In this document: in pieces, positions 15,328 to 23,871 of the stretch
How the letters are laid out: each line of letters starts with the position of its first letter
Position numbering within the stretch: position 1 is the first letter of the stretch
NCBI GenBank assembly: GCA_036522275.1
Contig: DATDGC010000087.1
Location: 1 to 51,283 of the forward strand
DNA length: 51,283 nucleotides
From: JAHFRG01 sp036522275
GTDB lineage: Bacteria > Pseudomonadota > Gammaproteobacteria > Burkholderiales > JAHFRG01
Direction of reading: 5' to 3'
Program-made: the position numbers and the translations under genes
The notes under the pieces: model-generated
Told to the model about the DNA's origin: nothing
Seen by the model: the letters and a program-made list of their open reading frames with translations, nothing else
The model's database searches: none

Positions 15328-17349
15328 ATGAAAGCACCGGCGCAAGTAATCGAGCGGGTACACCGCCTGCGCCAAAGCATTGACCAACACAATTACAGCT
15401 ATTACGCACTGGCTGCCCCGACCATTCCCGACAGCGAGTATGACAAGTTATTTGCTGAATTGGTTGAGCTGGAAACGCGTCATCCGCAACTTGTCAGCCC
15501 CGATTCCCCGACCCAGCGGGTGGGAACTGCGCCGCTCAAGGAATTCGCCCAGGTCATCCACCGCACGCCGATGCTGTCCCTTAATAACGCATTCAACGAG
15601 GATGACATCATCGCTTTTGACCGCAGGGCGCGGGAGGGGTTGGAAATGCAAGACATTGAATACGCAGTTGAGCCGAAATTCGATGGTTTGGCCATCAACC
15701 TTACTTATAAGAAAGGACAATTGATAAGCGGTGCAACGCGTGGTGACGGTTATACCGGTGAGGATGTCACGGCAAACCTGCACACCGTTAGAGTCATACC
15801 TCTGCGGCTTCCTGCTCAGAAGCCGCCGGCATTGCTGGAAGTGCGCGGGGAAGTGCTGATGCTGAAGAAAGATTTTGAGAGGCTCAACGCGCAGCAACGC
15901 GAAAAAAAAGAGAAGGAATTTGCCAATCCGCGTAATGCAGCAGCCGGATCCTTGCGGCAACTCGATTCACGCATCACAGCTAGCCGCAAGCTGAGTTTTT
16001 TTGCTTACGGTATAGGCGTGGTGGAGGGCGGAAGACTGCACGAAGACAAGCACGATAGGCTGTTGGATTATCTCGTCTCATTACGCCTCCCGGTTGCCCG
16101 GGAGCGTCAAGTGGTGCGCGGGGTTAAGGGACTGCTTGAATATTACCGCCGCATCGGAGCCAAACGCGACAAACTGCCTTACGAAGTTGACGGTGTAGTG
16201 TATAAGGTCAACGGCCTGGCGTTGCAAAACAAACTTGGTTTTGTCGCGCGCGCGCCGCGCTTTGCCGTGGCACACAAGTTTCCCGCGCAGGAAGTGCTCA
16301 CCGAAGTGTTAGATATTGAGGTTTCGGTAGGACGCACTGGCGTGCTGACACCGGTTGCGCTGTTGAAGCCGGTATTTGTAGGCGGTGTCACCGTGTCCCA
16401 TGCCACTTTACATAACGAAGATGAAATTAAGCGCAAGGATATCCGGATTGGCGACACCGTGATCATTAGGCGGGCAGGAGACGTAATACCCGAAATCGTT
16501 GCGGTAGTGACTGACAAGCGTCCGAAAACAGTGCGCAAATTTGTCATGCCGGAGAAGTGCCCGATGTGCGGCTCGAGAGTCGAACGTCTTGAAGACGAAG
16601 CGGCAACGCGCTGCATCGCCGGCCTGTTTTGTGGCGCCCAGCGCAAACAGGCTCTGTTACACTTCGCTTCAAGGCGCGCTATGGATATCGAAGGACTGGG
16701 GGAAAAACTGATTGATCAACTGGTGGACAACGTGCTCACCCGCACCCCTGGCGATCTTTACACATTGGACGCGGCTGCACTCGCCAACCTTGAAAGAATG
16801 GGGGAAAAATCTGCGGCAAATGTGGTTGCAGCAATCGAGAAAAGCAAACGCACGACTTTGCCGCGCTTTATATATGCGCTGGGCATCCGCAATGTGGGGG
16901 AAGCGACGGCCAAATACCTGGCGCTGCATTTCGGCAACCTCGACAAATTGATGCGGGCGAACGAGGAAAGCTTGCAGCAAGTTCCTGACATAGGCCCGGT
17001 GGTGGCGCAAAGCATAGTCCGATTTATTTCCGAACCGCATAATCGTGAGGTGATCGAGCGACTGCGCGCCTGCGGGGTGAAGTGGCAGGAAGGCAAAGAC
17101 CTGCAGCTTGCGGCGGCAAGCGCAATCAACGGCAAAACTTTTGTGTTGACCGGGACGCTGCCGCATCTTACTCGCGAGGAAGCAAAGCACAAGATCGAGG
17201 CGCTTGGAGGCAAAATCACGAGCAGTGTCTCGGCCAAAACCGATTATGTGATTGCGGGCGAGGATCCCGGAAGCAAGCTCGCCAAAGCACTGCAGCTGGA
17301 AGTAAAGATTCTCGACGAAGCAGGCTTCCTCAAGCTTCTCGGGAGCTGA
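15328..17349 (+). CDS. ligA: NAD-dependent DNA ligase LigA
   Basis: LigA seals nicks in duplex DNA using NAD, essential for joining Okazaki fragments and in repair. The 673-aa length is normal. The adenylation lysine is K117 in 'VEPKFDGLAI'. An OB-fold follows ('VSVGRTGVLTPVALL'), then a four-Cys zinc finger ('CPMCGSRVE', 'TRCIAGLFCGAQ', near residues 411-435), helix-hairpin-helix repeats (about 450-590) and a C-terminal BRCT domain from about 595 ('GKTFVLTGTLPHLTREEAK'). It starts directly after the zipA stop, consistent with coupled translation. Confidence 0.97.
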   Translation: MKAPAQVIERVHRLRQSIDQHNYSYYALAAPTIPDSEYDKLFAELVELETRHPQLVSPDSPTQRVGTAPLKEFAQVIHRTPMLSLNNAFNEDDIIAFDRRAREGLEMQDIEYAVEPKFDGLAINLTYKKGQLISGATRGDGYTGEDVTANLHTVRVIPLRLPAQKPPALLEVRGEVLMLKKDFERLNAQQREKKEKEFANPRNAAAGSLRQLDSRITASRKLSFFAYGIGVVEGGRLHEDKHDRLLDYLVSLRLPVARERQVVRGVKGLLEYYRRIGAKRDKLPYEVDGVVYKVNGLALQNKLGFVARAPRFAVAHKFPAQEVLTEVLDIEVSVGRTGVLTPVALLKPVFVGGVTVSHATLHNEDEIKRKDIRIGDTVIIRRAGDVIPEIVAVVTDKRPKTVRKFVMPEKCPMCGSRVERLEDEAATRCIAGLFCGAQRKQALLHFASRRAMDIEGLGEKLIDQLVDNVLTRTPGDLYTLDAAALANLERMGEKSAANVVAAIEKSKRTTLPRFIYALGIRNVGEATAKYLALHFGNLDKLMRANEESLQQVPDIGPVVAQSIVRFISEPHNREVIERLRACGVKWQEGKDLQLAAASAINGKTFVLTGTLPHLTREEAKHKIEALGGKITSSVSAKTDYVIAGEDPGSKLAKALQLEVKILDEAGFLKLLGS

Positions 17350-17371
17350 GTTGGTATTCAAGAGGAAAAAC

Positions 17372-18265
17372 GTGAATCAAATACGCAAAGCGGTATTTCC
17401 TGTCGCCGGAATGGGCACACGCTTCTTGCCTGCGACCAAGGCCAGCCCTAAAGAAATGATGCCGGTGGTGGACAAACCTTTAATCCAATATGCCGTGGAG
17501 GAAGCCGTGCAAGCAGGCATTACCGAACTGGTGTTCATCACCGGCCGCGGCAAGCGCGCCATCGAGGACCATTTCGACAAGGCTGCTGAAATCGAGGCGG
17601 AGCTGCAGGCCAGAGGCAAACGGGAACTTCTAAAATTGGTGCAGGACATCATTCCGAAACAGGCAAGCTGCACTTATGTGCGCCAGCCACTGGCGCTCGG
17701 TCTGGGGCATGCCGTGCTGTGCGCCGCCAACGTCATTGGCGATGAACCCTTCGCGGTAATTCTGGCGGATGATCTGATTGACGCCAAGCCATCGGCAATC
17801 CAGCAAATGATTGAAATCTACCGCGTGCATCAGTGTTCAATATTGGGCGTGCAAAAAATCACGCGGCAGGAGACCTCGCAATACGGCATCGTCAAAAGCA
17901 GGGTACTCGCGCCAAAACTTCACGCTATCACAGGTATTGTGGAAAAACCCAAGCCCAGCGAAGCGCCTTCGACTCTCGGGGTGGTAGGGCGGTACATTCT
18001 GACACCGCGGATTTTTCACCATCTGCGCAAAGTGAAACCTGGCGCTGGTGGAGAAATTCAGCTTACCGATGGAATTGCCTCTTTGCTAAAAGAAGAAAAA
18101 GCACTTGCGTTTGAGTTTGACGGTACTCGCTATGACTGCGGCTCCAAGCTGGGCTACCTTAAGGCGACCATGGTGTTTGCTGCGAAACATCCGGAAGTGG
18201 GAAAAGAATTCAGCTCATACCTTTCCTCACTGGGCTGTCGCCTGCCCAAACCAAGCCGGGTATAA
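17372..18265 (+). CDS. galU: UTP-glucose-1-phosphate uridylyltransferase GalU
   Basis: GalU makes UDP-glucose from UTP and glucose-1-phosphate, feeding exopolysaccharide, lipopolysaccharide core and trehalose synthesis. The 297-aa protein carries the nucleotidyltransferase signature 'PVAGMGTRFLPATKASPKEM' near the start, 'VVDKPLIQYAVEEA', and the 'ILADDLID' metal site. I choose the GTG at 17372 because AGAGGA (17361-17366) lies at a good distance and family members begin 'NQIRKAVFPVAG'; the frame is open to a TTG at 17351 without a ribosome site. It follows ligA after 22 bases. Its TAA stop lies within a TATAAT (18261-18266) that may serve hpt. Confidence 0.94.
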   Translation: MNQIRKAVFPVAGMGTRFLPATKASPKEMMPVVDKPLIQYAVEEAVQAGITELVFITGRGKRAIEDHFDKAAEIEAELQARGKRELLKLVQDIIPKQASCTYVRQPLALGLGHAVLCAANVIGDEPFAVILADDLIDAKPSAIQQMIEIYRVHQCSILGVQKITRQETSQYGIVKSRVLAPKLHAITGIVEKPKPSEAPSTLGVVGRYILTPRIFHHLRKVKPGAGGEIQLTDGIASLLKEEKALAFEFDGTRYDCGSKLGYLKATMVFAAKHPEVGKEFSSYLSSLGCRLPKPSRV

Positions 18266-18266
18266 T
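18261..18266 (+). promoter_or_regulatory. Candidate -10 box for hpt-mtnP-def
   Basis: A perfect TATAAT overlaps the galU stop codon, 31 bases before the hpt start. No good -35 is present at 16-18 bases, so this is a tentative site. Confidence 0.3.
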
Positions 18267-18297
18267 CTGTAGGCTTATATACAGTTCTCACTCGAGA

Positions 18298-18843
18298 TTG
18301 AATCTTACATACGAAAAAGCCCGAGACATTCTCAATACGGCGGAACAGGTGTGTCCCGCCGTTGTTGTGTCTGAAGCAGTTAAACGCGTGGCTCTAGAGA
18401 TTTCCGCGAAGCTCTCTGATAAACATCCTTTGTTATTAAGTGTGATGGGGGGGGCGGTGGTGTTTACCGGGCATCTGCTGCCGCTTCTCAATTTTCCATT
18501 GGATTTTGACTACATCCATGTATCGCGCTACGACAACGATACTAGCGGCGGAGAAGTAAACTGGAAAATAGCGCCGCGTGAGAATGTAAAGGGAAGGACG
18601 GTATTGGTGCTGGATGACATTCTCGATGAAGGACAGACGCTTGTGGCGATTCGCGAACGGATTTTAAACGCTGGCGCCAAATCTTTTTTCAGCGCCGTGC
18701 TTGCCAATAAAGACACCGGCAAACCCAAACCCATACAGGCGGATTTTGTGGGCGTGACCGTCCCCAACCGCTATGTTTTCGGTTACGGCATGGATGTGTA
18801 CGGCGCATGGCGCAATTTGCCTGCGATCTATGCGCTAAAATAA
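18298..18843 (+). CDS. hpt: Hypoxanthine(-guanine) phosphoribosyltransferase
   Basis: The enzyme joins hypoxanthine or guanine to phosphoribosyl pyrophosphate, giving IMP or GMP in purine salvage. The 181-aa protein has the type I phosphoribosyltransferase loop 'TVLVLDDILDEGQT' (about 100-113) and the early 'SVMGGAVVFTGHLL' that binds pyrophosphate. The start is TTG at 18298 with no clear ribosome site; no ATG fits at the N-terminus. The neighbour downstream, mtnP, appears to be a thioinosine phosphorylase whose product is hypoxanthine, which makes this pairing chemically sensible. The exact base preference is not visible from sequence. Confidence 0.88.
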   Translation: MNLTYEKARDILNTAEQVCPAVVVSEAVKRVALEISAKLSDKHPLLLSVMGGAVVFTGHLLPLLNFPLDFDYIHVSRYDNDTSGGEVNWKIAPRENVKGRTVLVLDDILDEGQTLVAIRERILNAGAKSFFSAVLANKDTGKPKPIQADFVGVTVPNRYVFGYGMDVYGAWRNLPAIYALK

Positions 18844-18877
18844 GCGGGTTTCGCTAAACTTCGGGAACTTAAACAGC

Positions 18878-19624
18878 ATGCTGGCAATTATCGGCGGCAC
18901 CGGCCTCACCAAGCTGGCCAACCTGGAGATGTCGCACCACAAGGTAATCCGCACCCCTTACGGAGAACCTTCGGGCGCATTGACTTTCGGCAAGCTTCAC
19001 GGACGCGACGTGATTTTCCTGGCGCGCCACGGCTATGGCCATACCATACCGCCGCATCAGGTGAATTACCGCGCCAATATCTGGGCGCTGCATACGCAAT
19101 ACGTCACGCACGTGGTATCGGTGGCTTCGGTAGGCGGTATACGCTCCGATTTAACGCCGGGCATTATTGCCATTCCCGACCAGATTATAGATTACACCCA
19201 CGGGCGCAAATCCACTTTTTTCGATGGCCCGGAAAAACCGGTCACGCACATTGATTTCACATGGCCTTATTGCGAAGAGCTGCGCCAGCGCTTAATAAAA
19301 GCTGCAGAAAAAGCCAAACAAAAGGTGGTGGCAGGCGGAGTGTATGGCGCCTCTCAGGGCCCGCGCCTGGAAAGTGCGGCGGAAATCAGCCGGCTTGAGC
19401 GGGACGGCGCAGATATGGTGGGAATGACCGGCATGCCTGAGGCGGCATTGGCCCGGGAACTTGGAGTGTGTTATGCCACCATAGCTGTTGTGGCGAACTA
19501 CGCAGCAGGCAAGGGTTCAAGTAAACGCGAGATCCATTTCGAGAACCTGGAAGCGGCCATGCAAAAATCCCTGGATCGGGTCAAAACCATACTGGAAAAA
19601 CTGGTTGAGACCGATGGTGGTTAA
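18878..19624 (+). CDS. mtnP: S-methyl-5'-thioinosine/adenosine phosphorylase (MTIP/MTAP family)
   Basis: This 248-aa purine nucleoside phosphorylase cleaves a methylthio-nucleoside with phosphate to methylthioribose-1-phosphate and the free base, recycling the by-product of polyamine synthesis. Family features are 'LAIIGGTGLTKL' at the start, 'FLARHGYGHTIPPHQVNYRA' (phosphate and ribose site) and 'GMTGMPEAALARE' (182-194). The 'TGMPE' version in place of 'TTVPE' is the form known from the Pseudomonas methylthioinosine phosphorylase, so the base released is probably hypoxanthine, which the preceding hpt product can salvage. The specificity call is by analogy. Its 3' end overlaps the def start by 11 bases. 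Confidence 0.85.
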   Translation: MLAIIGGTGLTKLANLEMSHHKVIRTPYGEPSGALTFGKLHGRDVIFLARHGYGHTIPPHQVNYRANIWALHTQYVTHVVSVASVGGIRSDLTPGIIAIPDQIIDYTHGRKSTFFDGPEKPVTHIDFTWPYCEELRQRLIKAAEKAKQKVVAGGVYGASQGPRLESAAEISRLERDGADMVGMTGMPEAALARELGVCYATIAVVANYAAGKGSSKREIHFENLEAAMQKSLDRVKTILEKLVETDGG

Positions 19625-20147
19625 AACAGTATTGAAAATGGGCGATCCGCGCCTGTTTGAAGTGGCCAAGCCGGTCACGGCCTTTGATACGCCGCCATTG
19701 CATGAGCTGGTTCAGGACATGCACCATACCATGGAGGCGCTGGATGGCGCGGGGCTTGCCGCGCCGCAGATCGGCATCGGCCTGCAGGTGGTGATCTTCG
19801 GAGTAAAGCGCAACCCGCGCTATCCCGATGCCGAGGAAGTGCCGTATACCGTGCTCATCAATCCCAAGTTTGCGCCTCTGGACCAGGAAATGGAAGAGGG
19901 TTGGGAAGGCTGCCTGAGCGTCCCGGGCATGCGCGGCCTGGTGCCTCGTTACAAGCGCTTGCGCTATCAGGGGTACGATCAGTACGGCAAAATCATAGAG
20001 TGCAGTGTGAGCGGATTCCATGCGCGCGTGGTGCAGCATGAATGCGATCATTTGCAGGGGATACTTTATCCAATGCGCATCCGCGACATGCGCAATTTTG
20101 GTTACAGCGAAGTGCTGTTTCCCGGGCAGCTCGTTCAAGACGAGTAA
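19614..20147 (+). CDS. def: Peptide deformylase
   Basis: Peptide deformylase removes the formyl group from the N-terminal methionine of new proteins. The 177-aa enzyme shows all three motifs: 'GAGLAAPQIG' (45-54), 'EGCLSVPG' with metal ligand C100, and 'QHECDHLQG' with H142, E143 and H146. The frame is open upstream to 19488, but that part overlaps mtnP and has no deformylase character; the ATG at 19614 gives the usual start 'MVVKTVLKMGDPRL'. This is a second-type deformylase standing apart from fmt. Methionine aminopeptidase, which acts next on the same substrates, is encoded nearby at 22756-23550. Confidence 0.93.
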   Translation: MVVKTVLKMGDPRLFEVAKPVTAFDTPPLHELVQDMHHTMEALDGAGLAAPQIGIGLQVVIFGVKRNPRYPDAEEVPYTVLINPKFAPLDQEMEEGWEGCLSVPGMRGLVPRYKRLRYQGYDQYGKIIECSVSGFHARVVQHECDHLQGILYPMRIRDMRNFGYSEVLFPGQLVQDE

Positions 20148-20154
20148 GCGTTTT

Positions 20155-22749
20155 CTATAGGGCAAGCGCTTCCAGCAAATCCGCTTCCAGCCGCACGACG
20201 GCTTTGGGGTCGTTGAGCACATCTCCACTCAGTAGAAACACATCCTCGGCCCGCTCTCCGAGCGTATTGATTTTCGCAGTGTGCACGTTGATACGGTAAT
20301 TCACCAGCACGCGCGCGATGCTGTAGAGCAACCCCGGGCGGTCCCCCGCGGTAATAGACATGACGTGGTAGATGCCCCTCTCATCCTGGCTGATGCCCAC
20401 TTCCGGGGCGATGGGAAAATGTTTCACATGCCGGCTCAAGCGCCCTTTGACCGGAGGTTCAAGTGGCGCCTGGCTCGCTATGCGTTTACCCAGCTCATTT
20501 TCGATAAACCCGATGAGATCTCGGTAATGGCCGGTTTTATTCGCAGGGTCGAGCACCAAAAAACTGTCGAGCGCGTAATTATGCCGCGTGGTATGGATCT
20601 TGGCCTCGACGATGTTGTAATTGATACGCTCAAAAAAGCTGCAGATGCGAGCAAATAGTCCCTCTTGGTCGGGAGTATAAATCAGCACCTGCAAGCCTTC
20701 GCCGATGGGAGAGAGCCGTGCCTTGACCACCGGTGATTGCGTGTGCACCTGAGCCCAGAGTTGGCGCGTGTGCCAGGCAATTTCCTGGGCATCGTGGCGC
20801 AGGAAATAGGCGGTGTCGAGCTGTGACCATAACGCTTCGTGCGCATCCTTGCGCAACGCGTAAAGGCGGATGATATCGAGGGCTTCGGTCTGCCGCGATT
20901 GTAAATAGGCGTCTTGCGGCGCGGCGTCGCCGCTCAACCGTCGGCGCGTGGCCCAGAACAAGTCTTCCAGGAGCTTGGCTTTCCAGGCGTTCCATACATC
21001 GGGACTGGTGCCGCGGATGTCCGCCACTGTCAGCAAATACAAGGCGATCAGGCGGCGCTCGCTGCCGACCCGTTCGGCAAAGGCAGACACCTTTTCGGGG
21101 TCGGACAAATCTTGTTTCTGCGCCGTAGACGACATTATTAAGTGGTTTTCCACCAGCCATGCCACCAGGTTGGTATCCTCGGCGCTTAAGCCGTGCTGTT
21201 TGCAGAAGCGTCTGGCGTCGGCACTGCCAAGATGCGAATGGTCGCCGCCGCGGCCTTTGGCGATGTCGTGAAACAAACCCGAGAGAATCAACACTTCCTG
21301 CCGTGGAAATTCGCTCATCAATCGGCTGCACAAAGGATACTCATGTGCGAATTCAGCCATGGTAAAGCGCCGCAGATTGCGCACCACCTTGAGGATGTGT
21401 TCATCTACGGTGTACGCATGGAACAAGTCGTGTTGCATCTGGCCGACCACCCGGCCGAACGCCGGAAGGTAACGCCCGAGAATGCCATACTGGTTCATCC
21501 TGCGCAGCTCGCGGGTGATACCAGAAGGCTGGCGCAGGATCTCCATGAAAGTAACACGGTTTTTTGAATCGCGGCGAAAACCTTCATTGACTTTCCGTCT
21601 GGCGCGCCACAGCGCGCGTAATGTGGCAGCGCTCATGCTTTTGAGTCCCCCGTGCTGCTGCAGCAACAGGAAACTTTCAAGTATCGCTGAAGGCTGGCGT
21701 TCAAATAAATCCTCCTCGCAGGCTTCCAGCAGTTCACCGCGTTGCTGGAAGCGCTCATTGAGAGGCAGTGCCGCGACCGAAACCGCGGGCGTGATTCTGG
21801 AGCGCAGGTTCTGCAGCAAAATGATGTTGAGTTGATTGACCGATTTGGCGGTACGGTAGTAACGCTGCATCAAAACTTCACTGGCACGGTGGCCCCCGCT
21901 GTCGCTTAACCCGAATTGCTGGGCCAGCGTTCCCTGGAAATCGAACCGGAGCCTGTCTTCCCTGCGGCAGGCGAGATAGTGCAGGCGGATTCTCAAGTCT
22001 TGCAGGAACAATTCGTGGTTTTTGATCTGGCGCGCTTCGTGCTGGGTGATCAGGCCATGCTTTGCCAAAGCCTGCCAGGAGGTGCCTAGACCGCAAGCCT
22101 GGCTGATCCATAAAATGTTCTGCAAGTCACGCAAGCCACCAGGGCTTTCTTTTAGGTTCGGTTCCAGGTTGTTGGCGGTATCGTGAAAGCGCGCGTGGCG
22201 CTGCTGTTGTTCCAATTGTTTGGCCTGGGAAAAGACCGCGCTGTCCATTATTGCGAGCATCGCCTGAGAAAACTTTTTAAACAGACTGGGGCTGCCGTAA
22301 AGCAAACGCGCTTCCATCAGCGTGGTTTGCACGGTAACGTCTTTGCGCGCTTGTTCCTGGCATTCTGGTATGGTGCGCACGCTGTGGCCCACTTCCAAAC
22401 CGATGTCCCAGAGCAGGCCGATGAGCCTTTCCAATTGCTCCCGCAAAATAAGATCCGCATCACTCCCAAGCAGAACCAGCAGGTCGATATCCGAATAAGG
22501 AAAAAGCCGCCCGTGCCCGTAACCGCCGACTGCGAGCAACGAAAGGGTCTTGGGCAATTCCAAAACCTGGCAAATATTTTGCAGAATTTCGTCAATCAGC
22601 TTGCGGTGGTGATTAAGCAGGTGCGCAGGAAGAGGATGTTTCTGGTAATCGCTTTGCAACGCCGAGCGGCGCTCAATGAGGAGTTGTTTCCACTGCGAAA
22701 GCGTAACCTCGGGTTGCGCTGAGACGGAGACAGGGATTGATGAAAGCAT
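20155..22749 (-). CDS. glnD: PII uridylyltransferase/uridylyl-removing enzyme GlnD
   Basis: GlnD senses glutamine and adds or removes UMP on the PII proteins (GlnB/GlnK), controlling nitrogen assimilation. The 864-aa length is normal. The nucleotidyltransferase motif is 'GGYGHGRLFPYSDIDLL' (75-91) with D87 and D89. A GlnD-specific middle domain follows, then an HD hydrolase domain with H444, 'HILK' and H494-D495 ('GLFHDIAKGRGGDHS'), and two ACT domains at the C-terminus (about 685-765 and 795-864; 'RPGLLYSIARVLVNY' is in the second). It lies seven bases after map and ends eight bases from the def stop in a convergent pair. Confidence 0.96.
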   Translation of the reverse strand: MLSSIPVSVSAQPEVTLSQWKQLLIERRSALQSDYQKHPLPAHLLNHHRKLIDEILQNICQVLELPKTLSLLAVGGYGHGRLFPYSDIDLLVLLGSDADLILREQLERLIGLLWDIGLEVGHSVRTIPECQEQARKDVTVQTTLMEARLLYGSPSLFKKFSQAMLAIMDSAVFSQAKQLEQQQRHARFHDTANNLEPNLKESPGGLRDLQNILWISQACGLGTSWQALAKHGLITQHEARQIKNHELFLQDLRIRLHYLACRREDRLRFDFQGTLAQQFGLSDSGGHRASEVLMQRYYRTAKSVNQLNIILLQNLRSRITPAVSVAALPLNERFQQRGELLEACEEDLFERQPSAILESFLLLQQHGGLKSMSAATLRALWRARRKVNEGFRRDSKNRVTFMEILRQPSGITRELRRMNQYGILGRYLPAFGRVVGQMQHDLFHAYTVDEHILKVVRNLRRFTMAEFAHEYPLCSRLMSEFPRQEVLILSGLFHDIAKGRGGDHSHLGSADARRFCKQHGLSAEDTNLVAWLVENHLIMSSTAQKQDLSDPEKVSAFAERVGSERRLIALYLLTVADIRGTSPDVWNAWKAKLLEDLFWATRRRLSGDAAPQDAYLQSRQTEALDIIRLYALRKDAHEALWSQLDTAYFLRHDAQEIAWHTRQLWAQVHTQSPVVKARLSPIGEGLQVLIYTPDQEGLFARICSFFERINYNIVEAKIHTTRHNYALDSFLVLDPANKTGHYRDLIGFIENELGKRIASQAPLEPPVKGRLSRHVKHFPIAPEVGISQDERGIYHVMSITAGDRPGLLYSIARVLVNYRINVHTAKINTLGERAEDVFLLSGDVLNDPKAVVRLEADLLEALAL

Positions 22750-22755
22750 ATGCTG

Positions 22756-23550
22756 TCAATGCACCGGCTTAGCGGGCGCACCCGCCGAGAGCGTCAGCAC
22801 CTCATAACCTCTTTCCGTCACTAATACCGTATGCTCCCACTGCGCGGACAGGCTGTGATCTTTGGTGACGATGGTCCAGCCATCGTTAAGCTGGCGGATG
22901 CCAGGTTTTCCAGCATTGATCATCGGCTCAATCGTGAAAGTCATGCCTGGCGTCAACGGCAAACCCGTTCCCGGCCTACCATAGTGCAGGACTTGCGGTT
23001 CCTCGTGAAATCTTTGGCCAATGCCGTGCCCGCAGAATTCACGTACCACGCTATAACCATGGCTCTCGGCGTGGTATTGAATGGCGTAGCCGACGTCTCC
23101 TAGATGCGCTCCCGGTTTGACTGCCTCTATTCCCCGCCACATGCACTGATAGGTAACCTCGCACAGACGTTTTGCCTGAATCGAAGGCTCACCAATGCAG
23201 AACATGCGACTGGTATCGCCATGATAACCGTCCTTGATAACCGTGATGTCGATGTTTACTATGTCTCCGGATTTCAGTTTTTTATCGCCCGGGACGCCAT
23301 GGCATACCACGTGGTTGACCGAAGTGCAGATGGAGCACGGATAAGGCGCATAACCGGGCGGGGCATAATTAAGTGGGGCAGGAACGGTATGCTGCACGTT
23401 GACCATGTATTCGTGGCACAGGCGATCCAGCTCACCGGTGGTAATTCCCGTCTTGACGAATGGCGTGATGTAATCCAGCACTTCGGCAGCGAGCTTTCCT
23501 GCAACACGCATCTTTTCGATTTCATCCGGGGATTTGACGCCAACCGCCAT
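22756..23550 (-). CDS. map: Methionine aminopeptidase type I
   Basis: The enzyme removes the initiator methionine from new proteins when the second residue is small. The 264-aa protein keeps the metal ligands D101, D112, H175, E208 and E239 and the substrate histidine H84 ('VVCHGVPGD', 'NIDITVIKDGYHGDTSRMF', 'GHGIGQRFHEEP', 'TIEPM'). The start ATG at 23550 gives the normal beginning 'SPDEIEKMRVAGKLAAEVL'. It is first gene of the map-glnD unit, divergent from rpsB, the classic proteobacterial arrangement. A promoter is visible at 23575-23603. Confidence 0.96.
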   Translation of the reverse strand: MAVGVKSPDEIEKMRVAGKLAAEVLDYITPFVKTGITTGELDRLCHEYMVNVQHTVPAPLNYAPPGYAPYPCSICTSVNHVVCHGVPGDKKLKSGDIVNIDITVIKDGYHGDTSRMFCIGEPSIQAKRLCEVTYQCMWRGIEAVKPGAHLGDVGYAIQYHAESHGYSVVREFCGHGIGQRFHEEPQVLHYGRPGTGLPLTPGMTFTIEPMINAGKPGIRQLNDGWTIVTKDHSLSAQWEHTVLVTERGYEVLTLSAGAPAKPVH

Positions 23551-23574
23551 GTTCGATTCTTGCCAGAAAATTCA

Positions 23575-23603
23575 AGAATAGTGGAACGCGTTTAATAAGG
23601 CAA
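23575..23603 (-). promoter_or_regulatory. Sigma-70 promoter for map-glnD
   Basis: On the minus strand TTGCCT (23598-23603) and TATTCT (23575-23580) are 17 bases apart. The start of transcription would be near 23568, leaving a short leader of under 20 bases. Confidence 0.5.
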
Positions 23604-23661
23604 TTTAAGCGCCATGCTGGTAAATGCACGGGGACATAAAAATACCTGTATTGTATTGTTG

Positions 23662-23691
23662 TTGAGCGTCAAATATCAAAAATGTTATAAT
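23662..23691 (+). promoter_or_regulatory. Sigma-70 promoter for rpsB-tsf
   Basis: TTGAGC (23662-23667) and a perfect TATAAT (23686-23691) are 18 bases apart in a strongly AT-rich stretch. Transcription would begin near 23698, giving a leader of about 174 bases before rpsB. Long structured leaders are usual for ribosomal protein operons. Confidence 0.65.
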
Positions 23692-23746
23692 TAAAAATTA
23701 GTTTAGCTGCAACAGCAAATATTTCCAGCCAAGCTGAAAATTCCCA

Positions 23747-23846
23747 CACCCGCAAGGTACAGGGTGCTCGTTCGCGAGTGATGATTTTAAGCGGGTGGAG
23801 GCCCGGAGCCTTTGATTAAGTCCCACGTGGGCGTGATGGAGGCTCC
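23747..23846 (+). ncRNA. Structured 5' leader of rpsB, candidate S2 autoregulatory element
   Basis: Two helical domains can be drawn. Domain 1: CACCCGC (23747-23753) pairs with GCGGGTG (23791-23797) and encloses a hairpin CTCG-TTCG-CGAG (23767-23778) with a stable UUCG loop. Domain 2: GGAGCCT (23805-23811) pairs with AGGCTCC (23840-23846) and encloses the palindrome CCCACGTGGG (23822-23831). The ribosome site AGGAG and the ATG at 23872 follow shortly after. In enteric bacteria ribosomal protein S2 represses rpsB-tsf through its leader RNA; whether this beta-type leader does the same is inferred from position and structure. There is no gene in the 321-base gap; it holds two promoters and this leader. 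Confidence 0.6.
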
Positions 23847-23871
23847 TTAACCCTTACAGGAGAACTTTGTC

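Noticed and set aside
19488..19613. N-terminal extension of def
   Set aside because: It lies inside mtnP in another frame and has no deformylase features.
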